The notes below the pieces were generated by a model. It did no database searches. It was not told where the DNA came from and saw only the letters and a program-made list of their open reading frames with translations. From assembly GCA_041688015.1 (NCBI GenBank), contig JBDNIY010000008.1:25496-89495 (forward strand): DNA of 64,000 nucleotides. The letters run 5' to 3'. This DNA is from Parvibaculum sp041688015 (GTDB taxonomy: Bacteria > Pseudomonadota > Alphaproteobacteria > Parvibaculales > Parvibaculaceae). How positions within the stretch are numbered: position 1 is the first letter of the stretch; each line of letters starts with the position of its first letter. Positions 20,373-28,268 of this stretch are shown here, piece after piece. The position numbers were made by a program, and so were the translations under genes.

Positions 20373-20780
20373 ATGGGCGTGAAAGCCACCAAACCGGCGA
20401 TCGATCTCGGCATCGTCACCACCAATGGCTCGGCGATGCTGGCCTTTTATAAAGACGTGCTGGGCTTTCGCTACGAAGGCGACGTCAACATGGAAGCCGC
20501 GGGCATCAAGGTGATGCACCGCCTCTGGTTCGGCGACAGCCTGATCAAACTGGTCGTGCCCATGCGCGAACCCAAAGCCCCGCCCGTCATGGGCGGCATC
20601 CCCGGCAGCACCGGCTACCGCTACTGGACCATGACGATTTCAAACTTGGCCGAAGTGCTGAAAGACGTCGAGGCGGCGGGCCAGAAGATCATCCGTCCTC
20701 GGACAGAAATACGCCCCGGCGTGGCGATTGCCATTGTCGAAGACCCGGACGGAAACTGGGTGGAGTTTATTGAGGGGTGA
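20373..20780 (+). CDS. VOC/glyoxalase-fold protein
   Basis: A 135-residue protein of the vicinal-oxygen-chelate fold, with two beta-alpha-beta-beta-beta modules: the first around LGIVTTNGSAMLAFYKDVLGF, the second around MTISNLAEVLKDVEAAGQ, ending in VEDPDGNWVEFIE, where the Glu is a usual metal ligand. AAAGGGGAG precedes the ATG. Members include glyoxalase I, dioxygenases and epimerases; the reaction cannot be told from sequence alone. Confidence 0.82.
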   Translation: MGVKATKPAIDLGIVTTNGSAMLAFYKDVLGFRYEGDVNMEAAGIKVMHRLWFGDSLIKLVVPMREPKAPPVMGGIPGSTGYRYWTMTISNLAEVLKDVEAAGQKIIRPRTEIRPGVAIAIVEDPDGNWVEFIEG

Positions 20781-20963
20781 GGGGGGAAAGCGCGCGCAAT
20801 CAGAAGCTTAATCTAAGCCTATGAGAAGGGTGGCGACCGGCCATTTCCAACTTCTAGCTAGGCCAACAAACATGAATATCAAAGACCTTGCACTACATGA
20901 GAACAAAACATAAACTAAGTCTAGAAATGCTGTGATACGTTCGGCAAAAATCACGGGGAAAAT

Positions 20964-22157
20964 ATGCCTACATTTTACGAGTTCTTCGCTGGCGGCGGAA
21001 TGGCACGCGCCGGGCTAGGCAGCGATTGGACGTGCGCGTTTGCGAACGATTTCGACGCCAAGAAGGGCCTGACTTACCAATTGAATTGGGGGACTGGCGG
21101 CGAATTGAGCGTAGGCGATATCCAGCAAGTCACACTTGATAAGCTCCCCGGCACCGCCGATCTCGCGTGGGGGTCGTTTCCTTGTCAGGACTTATCACTT
21201 GCGGGAGGCGGAGCTGGCCTAAAGGGTGAGCGCAGCGGCACATTTTACCCGTTCTGGACCATCATGCAGAACCTAATCGCCGATGGTCGAGGTCCCAAGA
21301 TCATCGCGTTGGAAAATGTAAACGGTACATTGACGAGTCACGACGGGGCCGACTTTGTCGCGATAGCAAAAACCTTCGCAAATGCTGGATACAACTACGG
21401 GGCCCTCGTCATCGACGCAAAACTCTTTGTACCACAGAGTCGCCCAAGGCTGTTTATGATCGGCGTCCGTGACGACATACGCATCGACAAGAAAATTATT
21501 TCACCAGAAGCCATTGAGCCATTCCACACCCGAAGCCTTCAGAACGCTGTAGCAAGGATTCCTGAAACGGCCAGAAAAAACTGGCTCTGGTGGAACTTGC
21601 CGACCCCTCCCGTTCGCAACAGTTGTTTTGCGGACCTTGTAGAAGAAAACCCAACCAGCGTCGTTTGGCATTCGCCAGAGCAAACAGACCGCTTAGTGGC
21701 GCAAATGTCCCCGGTAAACCTTGCAAAACTGGAAGCCGCAAAACGGGCAGGCAGACGCATGATAGGAACCGTCTATAAACGGACGAGACCGCAGCAGCCA
21801 AACGGGAAAGCCGTGAGGGCCGAGGTACGCTTCGATGAAATTGCGGGTTGCCTGCGCACACCAGCAGGTGGATCATCACGCCAAACGATCATGGTTGTAG
21901 ATGGTAACAGGATACGTTCACGTCTAATTAGCGCAAGAGAAACTGCCCGGTTAATGGGTCTTGCCGACGATTACAAGCTACCCCGCGCATATAACGAAGC
22001 CTACCACCTTACTGGGGATGGGGTGGCAGTTCCGGTCGTTCGCTTTCTAGCGCAACACCTGTTCGAGCCTGTCCTCCAAGCGACCGAGGAGCGACATGCC
22101 GAAAAAGACCGACAAAAAAATCGACAACACAAGAAAATCTCCCTTCGAAACCGATGA
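20964..22157 (+). CDS. C5-cytosine DNA methyltransferase (type II R-M)
   Basis: A complete 397-residue m5C methyltransferase. The motifs appear in the canonical order: I in FFAGGGMARAGL (SAM binding, residues 7-18), IV in GSFPCQDLSLAG with catalytic Cys74, VI in ALENVNG (Glu117), VIII in QSRPR (158-162), a target-recognition region (about 185-270), and IX/X in RETARLMG and YHLTGDGVAVPV near the end. Codon use is more AT-rich than in the flanking genes. Its last 62 nt overlap the start of the nuclease gene, so the two are translated from one message. It protects host DNA from the partner nuclease; the recognition site is not known, but the partner's family suggests a GC-rich palindrome. Confidence 0.93.
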   Translation: MPTFYEFFAGGGMARAGLGSDWTCAFANDFDAKKGLTYQLNWGTGGELSVGDIQQVTLDKLPGTADLAWGSFPCQDLSLAGGGAGLKGERSGTFYPFWTIMQNLIADGRGPKIIALENVNGTLTSHDGADFVAIAKTFANAGYNYGALVIDAKLFVPQSRPRLFMIGVRDDIRIDKKIISPEAIEPFHTRSLQNAVARIPETARKNWLWWNLPTPPVRNSCFADLVEENPTSVVWHSPEQTDRLVAQMSPVNLAKLEAAKRAGRRMIGTVYKRTRPQQPNGKAVRAEVRFDEIAGCLRTPAGGSSRQTIMVVDGNRIRSRLISARETARLMGLADDYKLPRAYNEAYHLTGDGVAVPVVRFLAQHLFEPVLQATEERHAEKDRQKNRQHKKISLRNR

Positions 22158-22848
22158 GTTGCGTAAAGGTCTTCGGAAATTTCTCCAAGAAACTCTTTAC
22201 CATGACCCTTCCGGTACCGAACGAGCCATTGGCAGTTACAAATGGGGAGTTTACGCATTCTACGACTATGACGGCGAACCGATCTACGTTGGCCAAACCA
22301 AGGAAAAAGTCTCTGGTCGTATTGGGCGACATCTTACTAACCAACGGACAGATGCTGTAGCAATGTCGGTGTTAGATCCCTTTGAAGTAGCGGAGATAGA
22401 AGTATGGCCACTACCCGAGTTCGAGGCTGTAGGAAAAAAGAACCCAAAGTTCAAAATGGCGAACGCACATCTCAACGCACTTGAGCATCTTGTATTTACC
22501 CGACTGCGTAGTGAGAGCAAATTCAAGGCCATACTGAACGAAAAAGACCCACCCGTTCCAACAGTAGAAATCAACGAGCCTCCTTCCGTGCGTGGTTCAA
22601 TCATATCAGAGCAAATTCAAAAACTCCGTGGCCATCCAGACACTCGCTTAGCTCGACGAGCTCTTATCATATCCAAGTTGTCTCAAGTTATTGCTGAGCG
22701 CGCAGTTAAAATGGGCCTCCGCCGCGTGCTCGTTACTCAAACCAAACGCATGCATTGGCTTGCTAACAATCGTTTTGAAAATCTCGGCGGTGAAAGTCTG
22801 GTGGAGAAAGGGACCGAGGGAGATGAAGGCGAGCCATCAGACGAATAA
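22096..22848 (+). CDS. GIY-YIG restriction endonuclease, Eco29kI-like
   Basis: A 250-residue protein with a GIY-YIG nuclease core: GVYAFYD (51-57) and PIYVGQT (62-68) supply the two Tyr, followed by Arg75 and His79 (RIGRHL), Glu130 in ALEHLVF, and an Asn near 148 (AILNEKD). The set Tyr/Tyr/Arg-x3-His/Glu/Asn is what is known for Eco29kI-family restriction enzymes. The start has GAGGAG five bases upstream and lies inside the methyltransferase frame (62-nt overlap), consistent with coupled translation after the protective enzyme. The Lys/Arg-rich N-terminus and AT-rich codons suggest transfer. Specificity is unknown; Eco29kI itself cuts CCGCGG. Confidence 0.82.
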   Translation: MPKKTDKKIDNTRKSPFETDELRKGLRKFLQETLYHDPSGTERAIGSYKWGVYAFYDYDGEPIYVGQTKEKVSGRIGRHLTNQRTDAVAMSVLDPFEVAEIEVWPLPEFEAVGKKNPKFKMANAHLNALEHLVFTRLRSESKFKAILNEKDPPVPTVEINEPPSVRGSIISEQIQKLRGHPDTRLARRALIISKLSQVIAERAVKMGLRRVLVTQTKRMHWLANNRFENLGGESLVEKGTEGDEGEPSDE

Positions 22849-22909
22849 GCTAGCCTGTTGAGACGCACAAAGATCAAACTAAGAATTCTTGCAGCTCTTA
22901 CGAATCACG

Positions 22910-22929
22910 ACAGGAAGATATTTTCCTGT
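22910..22929 (+). terminator. Terminator-like hairpin after the R-M genes
   Basis: ACAGGAA (22910-22916), loop GATATT, TTCCTGT (22923-22929), followed by TCTTT. The stem is a perfect 7 bp but the T-run is short, so termination may be partial. Confidence 0.45.
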
Positions 22930-22987
22930 TCTTTGGTGGCATCACCGCCATGACATGGGCAAGACTGAGCGCGAAGAAAAGACGAGG

Positions 22988-23010
22988 ATGGCCGGATCAA
23001 GTCCGGCCAT
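22988..23010. repeat. Short intergenic palindrome (ATGGCCGGA family)
   Basis: ATGGCCGGA (22988-22996), loop TCAAG, TCCGGCCAT (23002-23010), followed by GACGG. The same architecture (9-bp arms, CTTGA-like loop, GACGGG flank) recurs at 27927-27949. This type of element is common between genes in alphaproteobacteria; a second, less regular relative lies at about 23074-23193. Confidence 0.6.
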
Positions 23011-23216
23011 GACGGGTTGGGGATGGGGTGCGGTGTGTGGGGCGTCGTTGGCGCGTGGGGTCAGACCCACCTTCGTCGTTGCGAGGCTTCGGGTCCGCGC
23101 TTGCCGCGGCCCAAGGACGGGCTGCGCGAGGTAGTTCACCCTTACTGGCTCAGCATGGATTGCCGCGGCGCGGCGCGCCTCGCCATGACGGTGAGGGCGA
23201 CGGTCGGATGACATGA

Positions 23217-23246
23217 AAATGGCCCGATCATGCGACCGGGCCATTT
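23217..23246 (-). terminator. Terminator for the GST gene
   Basis: A perfect 10-bp stem, AAATGGCCCG (23217-23226) with CGGGCCATTT (23237-23246), around a 10-nt loop, placed 24 nt after the GST stop on the minus strand and followed there by TTTTCATG. Confidence 0.7.
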
Positions 23247-23270
23247 GCGTTTCGAGCAAAGCGAGTGCGG

Positions 23271-24149
23271 TTACTCCGCGACCTTCACCTTGTCTTGCGT
23301 CTTCGTATCAAAGTCGCTGGCGTCGTGGCGTTCCAGCAGTTGGGAGGCCGGGTCGCCGAAGGCGCGGTTGACCATGCGGCCGCGTTTGACGGCCGGGCGG
23401 TCGCCTATTTCTTTGGTCCAGCGGATGACGTTTTTATAAGACGCAACGTCGAGAAATTCGCCGCCCTCGTAGAGCAGGCCCAAAGCCAGCGAGCCGTACC
23501 ACGGCCAGATGGCGATGTCGGCGATGGAATATTCATCGCCCGCCATATATTTGTGGGTCGCCAGATGCTGGTCGAGCACGTCGAGCTGGCGCTTGACCTC
23601 CATCGCGAAACGGTCGATGGCATATTCGATCTTCATCGGCGCATAGGCATAAAAATGGCCAAAGCCACCGCCGAGATAAGGCGCGCTGGCCATCTGCCAG
23701 AACAGCCAATTCATGCATTCGGTTTTGGCAGTGTGATCCTTGGGGATCAGCGCGCCGAATTTTTCGGCTAGATAGACCAGCATGGAGCCGGACTCAAATA
23801 GCCGCGTCGGCGGCGTGGTGGAGTGGTCCATCAGCGCAGGGATTTTGGAATTGGGATTGATCTTGACGAAATCTGAGCCGAACTGGTTGCCCTCACCGAT
23901 GTTGATGAGCCAAGCGTCATATTCGGCGCCCTTATGGCCGAGCGCCAAAAGCTCTTCGAGCATCACCGTCACCTTGACGCCATTGGGCGTGGCCAGCGAA
24001 TAAAGCTGGAAGGGATGCTTGCCGACCTGCAATGCCTTGTCATGCGTCGGGCCAGCCACCGGGCGATTGATATTGGCAAAGCGGCCACCGCTGGCCTTGT
24101 CCCAGGTCCAGACCTTGGGCGGGACGTATTCGGTTTTGGTGTCGGCCAT
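23271..24149 (-). CDS. YghU-like glutathione S-transferase (Nu class)
   Basis: A 292-residue GST-fold protein. The thioredoxin-like domain follows an N-terminal arm (KVWTWDKASGGRFANINRP) typical of YghU, and SLATPNGVKVTVMLEEL carries the TPN active-site triad used by Nu-class enzymes instead of Tyr/Ser/Cys. The all-helical C-terminal domain (about 135-270) has MNWLFWQMAS and SIADIAIWPWYG. Known YghU binds two glutathiones and shows disulfide reductase activity. The start at 24149 has GGGGAG at good spacing; the open frame continues to 24218. Confidence 0.88.
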   Translation of the reverse strand: MADTKTEYVPPKVWTWDKASGGRFANINRPVAGPTHDKALQVGKHPFQLYSLATPNGVKVTVMLEELLALGHKGAEYDAWLINIGEGNQFGSDFVKINPNSKIPALMDHSTTPPTRLFESGSMLVYLAEKFGALIPKDHTAKTECMNWLFWQMASAPYLGGGFGHFYAYAPMKIEYAIDRFAMEVKRQLDVLDQHLATHKYMAGDEYSIADIAIWPWYGSLALGLLYEGGEFLDVASYKNVIRWTKEIGDRPAVKRGRMVNRAFGDPASQLLERHDASDFDTKTQDKVKVAE

Positions 24150-24218
24150 GTGGGGCTCCCCGTTCAGATTTTGTGATGATGCTATTGTCCACTGAAATAG
24201 GGTCGAAACAAGCGCCAA

Positions 24219-25463
24219 TCAAGAGACAGTCGAAAGAGGTTCGCCCTCGATCGCTGACAGCGGCTGATTGTGAATGGCGGATTCAAATCCACGCAGGCGT
24301 TTGTAAATTGACAAAAGCTCGATGATCGTCGTCCAGGAGTTGACGAGATACTGGAAGGACGAGCGCACCTGATCGAAGGCATTGAGGATCTGGTTCATCA
24401 GGCCCAGCGTGATCTGGCCCGCGACGATGGTGGGGGCGAGGATGATGTAGGGAAAGATATTGTCCGTTTGCAGATAGATGATCCGGCCGACGTTGAAATA
24501 CATATAGTGAAAATAGAGCCGGAAATAATTTTCGCGCACATGGGAGAACAATTCGCGCACGTTAAGCGGTGCAGCGCGTGCGGCGTCATCCTCGCCATAG
24601 ACAAGCTCTTTGCGGTAGGCCGCCTCGACGCGCTGATTGCGGAACTGAAGGCCCGGCAGCTTGACGCCGATGGCGGCGAGAAAGAGCGAACCAAACAGCG
24701 ACCAAACAATCGCCGCGATGACCAGCGAATGCGGCACCGCACCGACGAGCGGCAAGGTGGTGATGTGCAGCGACAAGCGCTCCAGCACCGGCAGAAAGGC
24801 GATCAGCGTCATCACCGAATTAATCAGGCTGACGCCGAGGTCTTCGGTGGTGGTGGCAAAGCGCATCGTGTCTTCTTGCACACGCTGGGCGGCCCCTTCG
24901 ATGAGGCGCAGCTTGCCCCAATGCGTCATGTAATAGGTGTTCATGGCGCTGCGCCAACGGAACACATAATGGCTGACAAAAAACCGCGTCAGCACGCCGA
25001 CCGTGACGGCGACCAGCGCGATATAGGCAAAGGTCGCAAGCTCGCCGTAGAACTGGGCGAGCGTGACGGGCGCGCTATGGCTCAGCGCGGCCTGCACCAA
25101 GTCATAAAACGGCCCGTACCAATTGTTGATGGCGACGGAAACCTCGACCTGAATATAGGTGGCAAAGAGGATGAGCGCGGACCCCAGGATCGACCAATGC
25201 CACCACATATGCGGCGCGACGATCCGCCAGAAGGCCGCAAAGAGACCAACGGCGGCGACATAGTAAAGATAGAACCAGAGGAATGGCGGCGACCAAAAGA
25301 GCGACACGCCGACGATGGGCGGCGCGGCAGGCGGGGCAGCAGGCAGCCCGATCACCGCGCCAAAGGAGGCGCCACCTTCATACCAGAGCGCGACAGCCAA
25401 CGCGGTCCACAAAATAGCCGACCAGAAGAACAGCCGGGGGCGCGGGAAGAAGGCGACGAACAT
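24219..25463 (-). CDS. bacA: SbmA/BacA family peptide transporter
   Basis: A 414-residue inner-membrane protein of the SbmA/BacA family, proton-driven importers of antimicrobial peptides and bleomycin-like compounds, required in rhizobia and Brucella for chronic host infection and very-long-chain fatty-acid modification. It begins with a helix in FFPRPRLFFWSAILW, has several further helices, YYMTHWGKLRLIEGAAQRVQEDT (a hallmark), and ends at QVRSSFQYLVNSWTTIIELLSIYKRLRGFE, which matches the family's C-terminus. No ATPase domain is present, as expected. It is transcribed alone. SbmA and BacA cannot be separated by eye. Confidence 0.87.
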   Translation of the reverse strand: MFVAFFPRPRLFFWSAILWTALAVALWYEGGASFGAVIGLPAAPPAAPPIVGVSLFWSPPFLWFYLYYVAAVGLFAAFWRIVAPHMWWHWSILGSALILFATYIQVEVSVAINNWYGPFYDLVQAALSHSAPVTLAQFYGELATFAYIALVAVTVGVLTRFFVSHYVFRWRSAMNTYYMTHWGKLRLIEGAAQRVQEDTMRFATTTEDLGVSLINSVMTLIAFLPVLERLSLHITTLPLVGAVPHSLVIAAIVWSLFGSLFLAAIGVKLPGLQFRNQRVEAAYRKELVYGEDDAARAAPLNVRELFSHVRENYFRLYFHYMYFNVGRIIYLQTDNIFPYIILAPTIVAGQITLGLMNQILNAFDQVRSSFQYLVNSWTTIIELLSIYKRLRGFESAIHNQPLSAIEGEPLSTVS

Positions 25464-25552
25464 GGGTGGGCCTCAAAGAGTGCATGATGGAGAGAGCGGG
25501 TGTTCCATCATGCGCGAGGCGGCGCATCCCTTTCACTAAACTTTCCGCAATA

Positions 25553-27400
25553 TTAGGCTGGCGGCGTCAGCGCACCGATGAGCAGCCAATGAAAGAGCCG
25601 CTCCTTCAGGCTGCGGGGCGCGGCAAGCTCCATGCGGGCGAGGCAAGCGGCAACATCGCCCTGCGGTGCGCCCGCGCGCATGCCCCGCAGAGCGAGCGAG
25701 GCAAGGCGCAACGGGTTTGCTGATTGGAGCTGTTGCAGCGCGGGCATCAAGCGCTGCTCGATCTCGGTGAAATCGCTGCCGAAAGGAAAACGCGGCAGGT
25801 CGCCCACCGCCGACAAATCAGCCAACGCAGCACGGATGCGCGCGGGTGTATTGGCGCGATGGGCGAGCGGGATTTCATAGGCCTTGTCGATCTTGCCCGC
25901 CGCTTTGGCTTGGCGCAGCAACGCGGATTGAAAGCGCGAGTCCGCGATGGCCAGCAGCGCCGCAATGACGTCGCCGTCAGATTTTCCGCGCAGATCGGCC
26001 ACGCCATATTCGGTGACGATGATATCACGCAGGTGGCGCGGGATGGTGGTGTGGCCATAGGACCAGAGAATGTTCGAGACGAACTTGCCCTTGGTCTTAC
26101 GCGTGGCGCTGAGCGTGATGATGCAGCGTGCGCCCTCAAGCTCGAAGGCTTGCGCGACAAAATTATATTGTCCGCCGACGCCACTGACGACGCGGCCATC
26201 TTCCAAACCATCGGACACGACAGCGCCGAGCAGCGTCACCATCATGGCGTTGTTGACAAACCGCGCCTTGACCCTGTGGCGGCGCTTGGTTTCAGTGTCA
26301 CCCGACAGATCATTGGTGTAAGAAACCGCCACCATCTGCAATTTGGCGAGCGCCTCAGCCTTCATCTCGCGCAGGGTTTTATAAAACACCCGTGTGCCGA
26401 GAAAGAACGCCGCATGCAACAACACACCATCGACTTCGCGCTTGAGGATGCCCGCCTTGATGAGTGCGAGAAAACCATCGACAAACATTTCGCTGACGCC
26501 GTAGAGCCCCTCAACAAAGGGTGCTTCGTGATGCGCGGGCGCAACCGGCGCAAGCCGCGCTGCCGTGGCGCGAAAGGCGGCGTTTTTATGTTGGCGCAAG
26601 GTAAGCGCATGCACCAGCGCGTCGGCTTGCTTGCCAATGCCGATTTGCAAGGTACCGCCGTCGGCGATGAGGCGCGCAACGTGAAAGCCGGTGGCATATT
26701 CGGTGGCGCTGACGGGCTCCTTGGGCGGCGCGAAGAGGGGAAAGTCAGTCGTGGGATCATCCAGCACATGCGCAAAGGCATCCGCCGGTAGATTGCCCGC
26801 GCCGGGCATGAAAGGCAGCTCAGAATTGACCTCGCCCACCAGCGCGAAAGACACCTTGCCCGCCGCACGCGCCTCCAGCAATTCGAGCGTCGTATCGGTA
26901 TTGCAGCTCAGGCTGTAGCGCGTCTCGCCATCGACGACCTGCTTGGCGACCAACTGGGTGATGACATTGACGCCGCGTCCGATCATGTCGCGCGCCGCAT
27001 GGGTGTAATTGGACGAAATATAATTCTGCTGGGCATGCGGCACGGAAAGCCAACGGCCCGCGAGGAAGAAAAATTCAGTGACGTCGATATTAGCCGGCAA
27101 CGTGCCTGCTCTGAGCGCGCGCACATAGGCCAATTCGGGATAGCCGCCAAACACGCGCGCAGCGAACGGCGCAAGGAAGCGGCGTTCCAAATCACCCGAC
27201 GCGCGTGGCACTTCCGGCGTCAACGCGGTGAAGATGCTGAGGCGAATGGAGGGATCAGCGACGGCGCGAGCATAGAGTGCATTGGCAATGGTGTTGGCCT
27301 TGCCAAGCCCGAGCGGCAAGCCGAGCACGATGGTTTTGCCGACATCACGAATGATGGCGTCAACGCTTTCTTCGACGCCCGTGTAAACAAGCCCGCTCAT
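25553..27400 (-). CDS. Acetyl-CoA hydrolase/transferase family protein
   Basis: A 615-residue CoA-transferase-fold enzyme that moves CoA between acyl-CoA and a free acid, or hydrolyses it. The N-terminal half has GLPLGLGKANTIANALY, the C-terminal half GVGGQYNFVAQAF followed by IITEYGVADLRGKSD-like residues (VTEYGVADL), where the Glu forms the gamma-glutamyl-CoA intermediate. It is longer than Cat1/Cat2-type enzymes (about 430-520) because of an insert between the halves. It is co-transcribed with the upstream thioesterase (4-nt overlap). Its true substrate is not clear. Confidence 0.82.
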   Translation of the reverse strand: MSGLVYTGVEESVDAIIRDVGKTIVLGLPLGLGKANTIANALYARAVADPSIRLSIFTALTPEVPRASGDLERRFLAPFAARVFGGYPELAYVRALRAGTLPANIDVTEFFFLAGRWLSVPHAQQNYISSNYTHAARDMIGRGVNVITQLVAKQVVDGETRYSLSCNTDTTLELLEARAAGKVSFALVGEVNSELPFMPGAGNLPADAFAHVLDDPTTDFPLFAPPKEPVSATEYATGFHVARLIADGGTLQIGIGKQADALVHALTLRQHKNAAFRATAARLAPVAPAHHEAPFVEGLYGVSEMFVDGFLALIKAGILKREVDGVLLHAAFFLGTRVFYKTLREMKAEALAKLQMVAVSYTNDLSGDTETKRRHRVKARFVNNAMMVTLLGAVVSDGLEDGRVVSGVGGQYNFVAQAFELEGARCIITLSATRKTKGKFVSNILWSYGHTTIPRHLRDIIVTEYGVADLRGKSDGDVIAALLAIADSRFQSALLRQAKAAGKIDKAYEIPLAHRANTPARIRAALADLSAVGDLPRFPFGSDFTEIEQRLMPALQQLQSANPLRLASLALRGMRAGAPQGDVAACLARMELAAPRSLKERLFHWLLIGALTPPA

Positions 27401-27804
27401 GGCGCGCTCGCCGCCGCAGCAATGGCCATCGGCGCGCCCTCATCATCAATCGCCACATAGGTGAACTTGCCCTGCGTCACCAGAATGGGGGCCGTCTCGT
27501 TGCGCCGAACGACCCATGCCTCAATGCCAACGGACGCCGAAGTGCGCCCGACATGCAGCACCTCGACATAGATGCCGACCACATCACCGACAAAGACGGG
27601 TTTGCGAAAACTCATCGCATCCACCGCCACGGTGACACAACGGCCTTTGCTCAACTTTGAGACTGTGACCTCGCCCGCCATATCCATCTGGCCAAGTAAC
27701 CAACCACCGAATATATCGCCGTTCTGGTTTGTATTGGCGGGCATGGCGAGCACGCGGATGGCGAGCTCGCCCTTGGGGGCGGCATTTTCAATTGTTTCAG
27801 ACAA
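27397..27804 (-). CDS. Acyl-CoA thioesterase, YciA/hotdog fold
   Basis: A hotdog-fold thioesterase of about 135 residues, cleaving acyl-CoAs. PANTNQNGDIFGGWLLGQMD carries the catalytic Asn/Asp region of YciA, and VDAMSFRKPVFVGDVV the second strand pair. No ATG is available at the N-terminus; TTG 27804 or TTG 27819 could serve, neither with a clear ribosome site. Its stop overlaps the acetyl-CoA hydrolase/transferase start by 4 nt (ATGA), so translation is likely coupled and the two act in the same CoA-balancing step. Confidence 0.85.
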   Translation of the reverse strand: MSETIENAAPKGELAIRVLAMPANTNQNGDIFGGWLLGQMDMAGEVTVSKLSKGRCVTVAVDAMSFRKPVFVGDVVGIYVEVLHVGRTSASVGIEAWVVRRNETAPILVTQGKFTYVAIDDEGAPMAIAAAASAP

Positions 27805-27819
27805 GGCAAACCCGATCAA

Positions 27820-28268
27820 AAGACGTGAATCTGTGGCGACTATAGGACAGTCGGCGCGGGTTCAGAACTCTTTCGGGTGAGTGTGGCGGAGAGATGACAA
27901 CAAATGCCTCACATATAAAACCCGTCATGCCCCGGCTTGACCGGGGCATCCAACTTTTTTGCGATGGGCTGTATGGATGGCCCGATCAAGTCGAGCCATG
28001 ACGCACAATTTGCCGCACTGGATCCCGGCACAAGGCCGGGATGACAGCGGAGGGTTTTGTGGGTGTTGCCATCCTTCGAGACGCGGCTTTGCCGCTCCTC
28101 AGGATGAGGGATAGAGGGAGGGATGAGGGTTGTGGGATGTGAGATCCTTAAAAATTCTGCCTCATCCTGAGGAAGGCCGTTAGGCCTGTCTCGAAGGATG
28201 GCCAAGCCCAATGAAAAAGCCGATGCATCTCTGCACCGGCTTTTCCGTATTCGGAATACTCCGAAAAC
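27820..28268. repeat. Intergenic cluster of palindromic repeat elements
   Basis: 449 nt without a gene, made mostly of palindromes. ATGCCCCGG/CCGGGGCAT around CTTGA (27927-27949); a degenerate copy GGATGGCCCGATCAAG..CCATGACG (about 27974-28002); ATCCCGGC/GCCGGGAT (28022-28042); and a large inverted pair, 28069-28109 against 28160-28201, whose outer arms CCATCCTTCGAGAC and GTCTCGAAGGATGG are exact complements and whose inner arms TCCTCAGGATGAGG and CCTCATCCTGAGGA are also exact. These resemble mobile or miniature intergenic palindromes typical of alphaproteobacterial chromosomes. The dehydrogenase terminator lies at the right end. Confidence 0.75.
28215..28244 (-). terminator. Terminator of the aldehyde dehydrogenase gene
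   Basis: AAAAGCCG (28215-28222) pairs with CGGCTTTT (28237-28244) and inside it TGCA pairs with TGCA around TCTC, with one A-C mismatch. Minus-strand transcription out of the dehydrogenase gene meets it 25 nt after the stop and ends in a run of five T. Confidence 0.75.

Larger units (their letters stand above)
22849..23270. other. Gene-free spacer after the R-M cassette
   Basis: 422 nt between the nuclease stop and the convergent GST stop. It contains a weak terminator hairpin (22910-22929), a short perfect palindrome element (22988-23010), a longer GC-rich repeat-like stretch (about 23074-23193) and the GST terminator (23217-23246). I see no convincing ORF. Confidence 0.7.

Noticed and set aside
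24468..25487. Long plus-strand open frame antisense to bacA
   Set aside because: It is an antisense shadow with an Arg/His/Gln-rich composition caused by GC-rich codon structure on the other strand; no family motifs.
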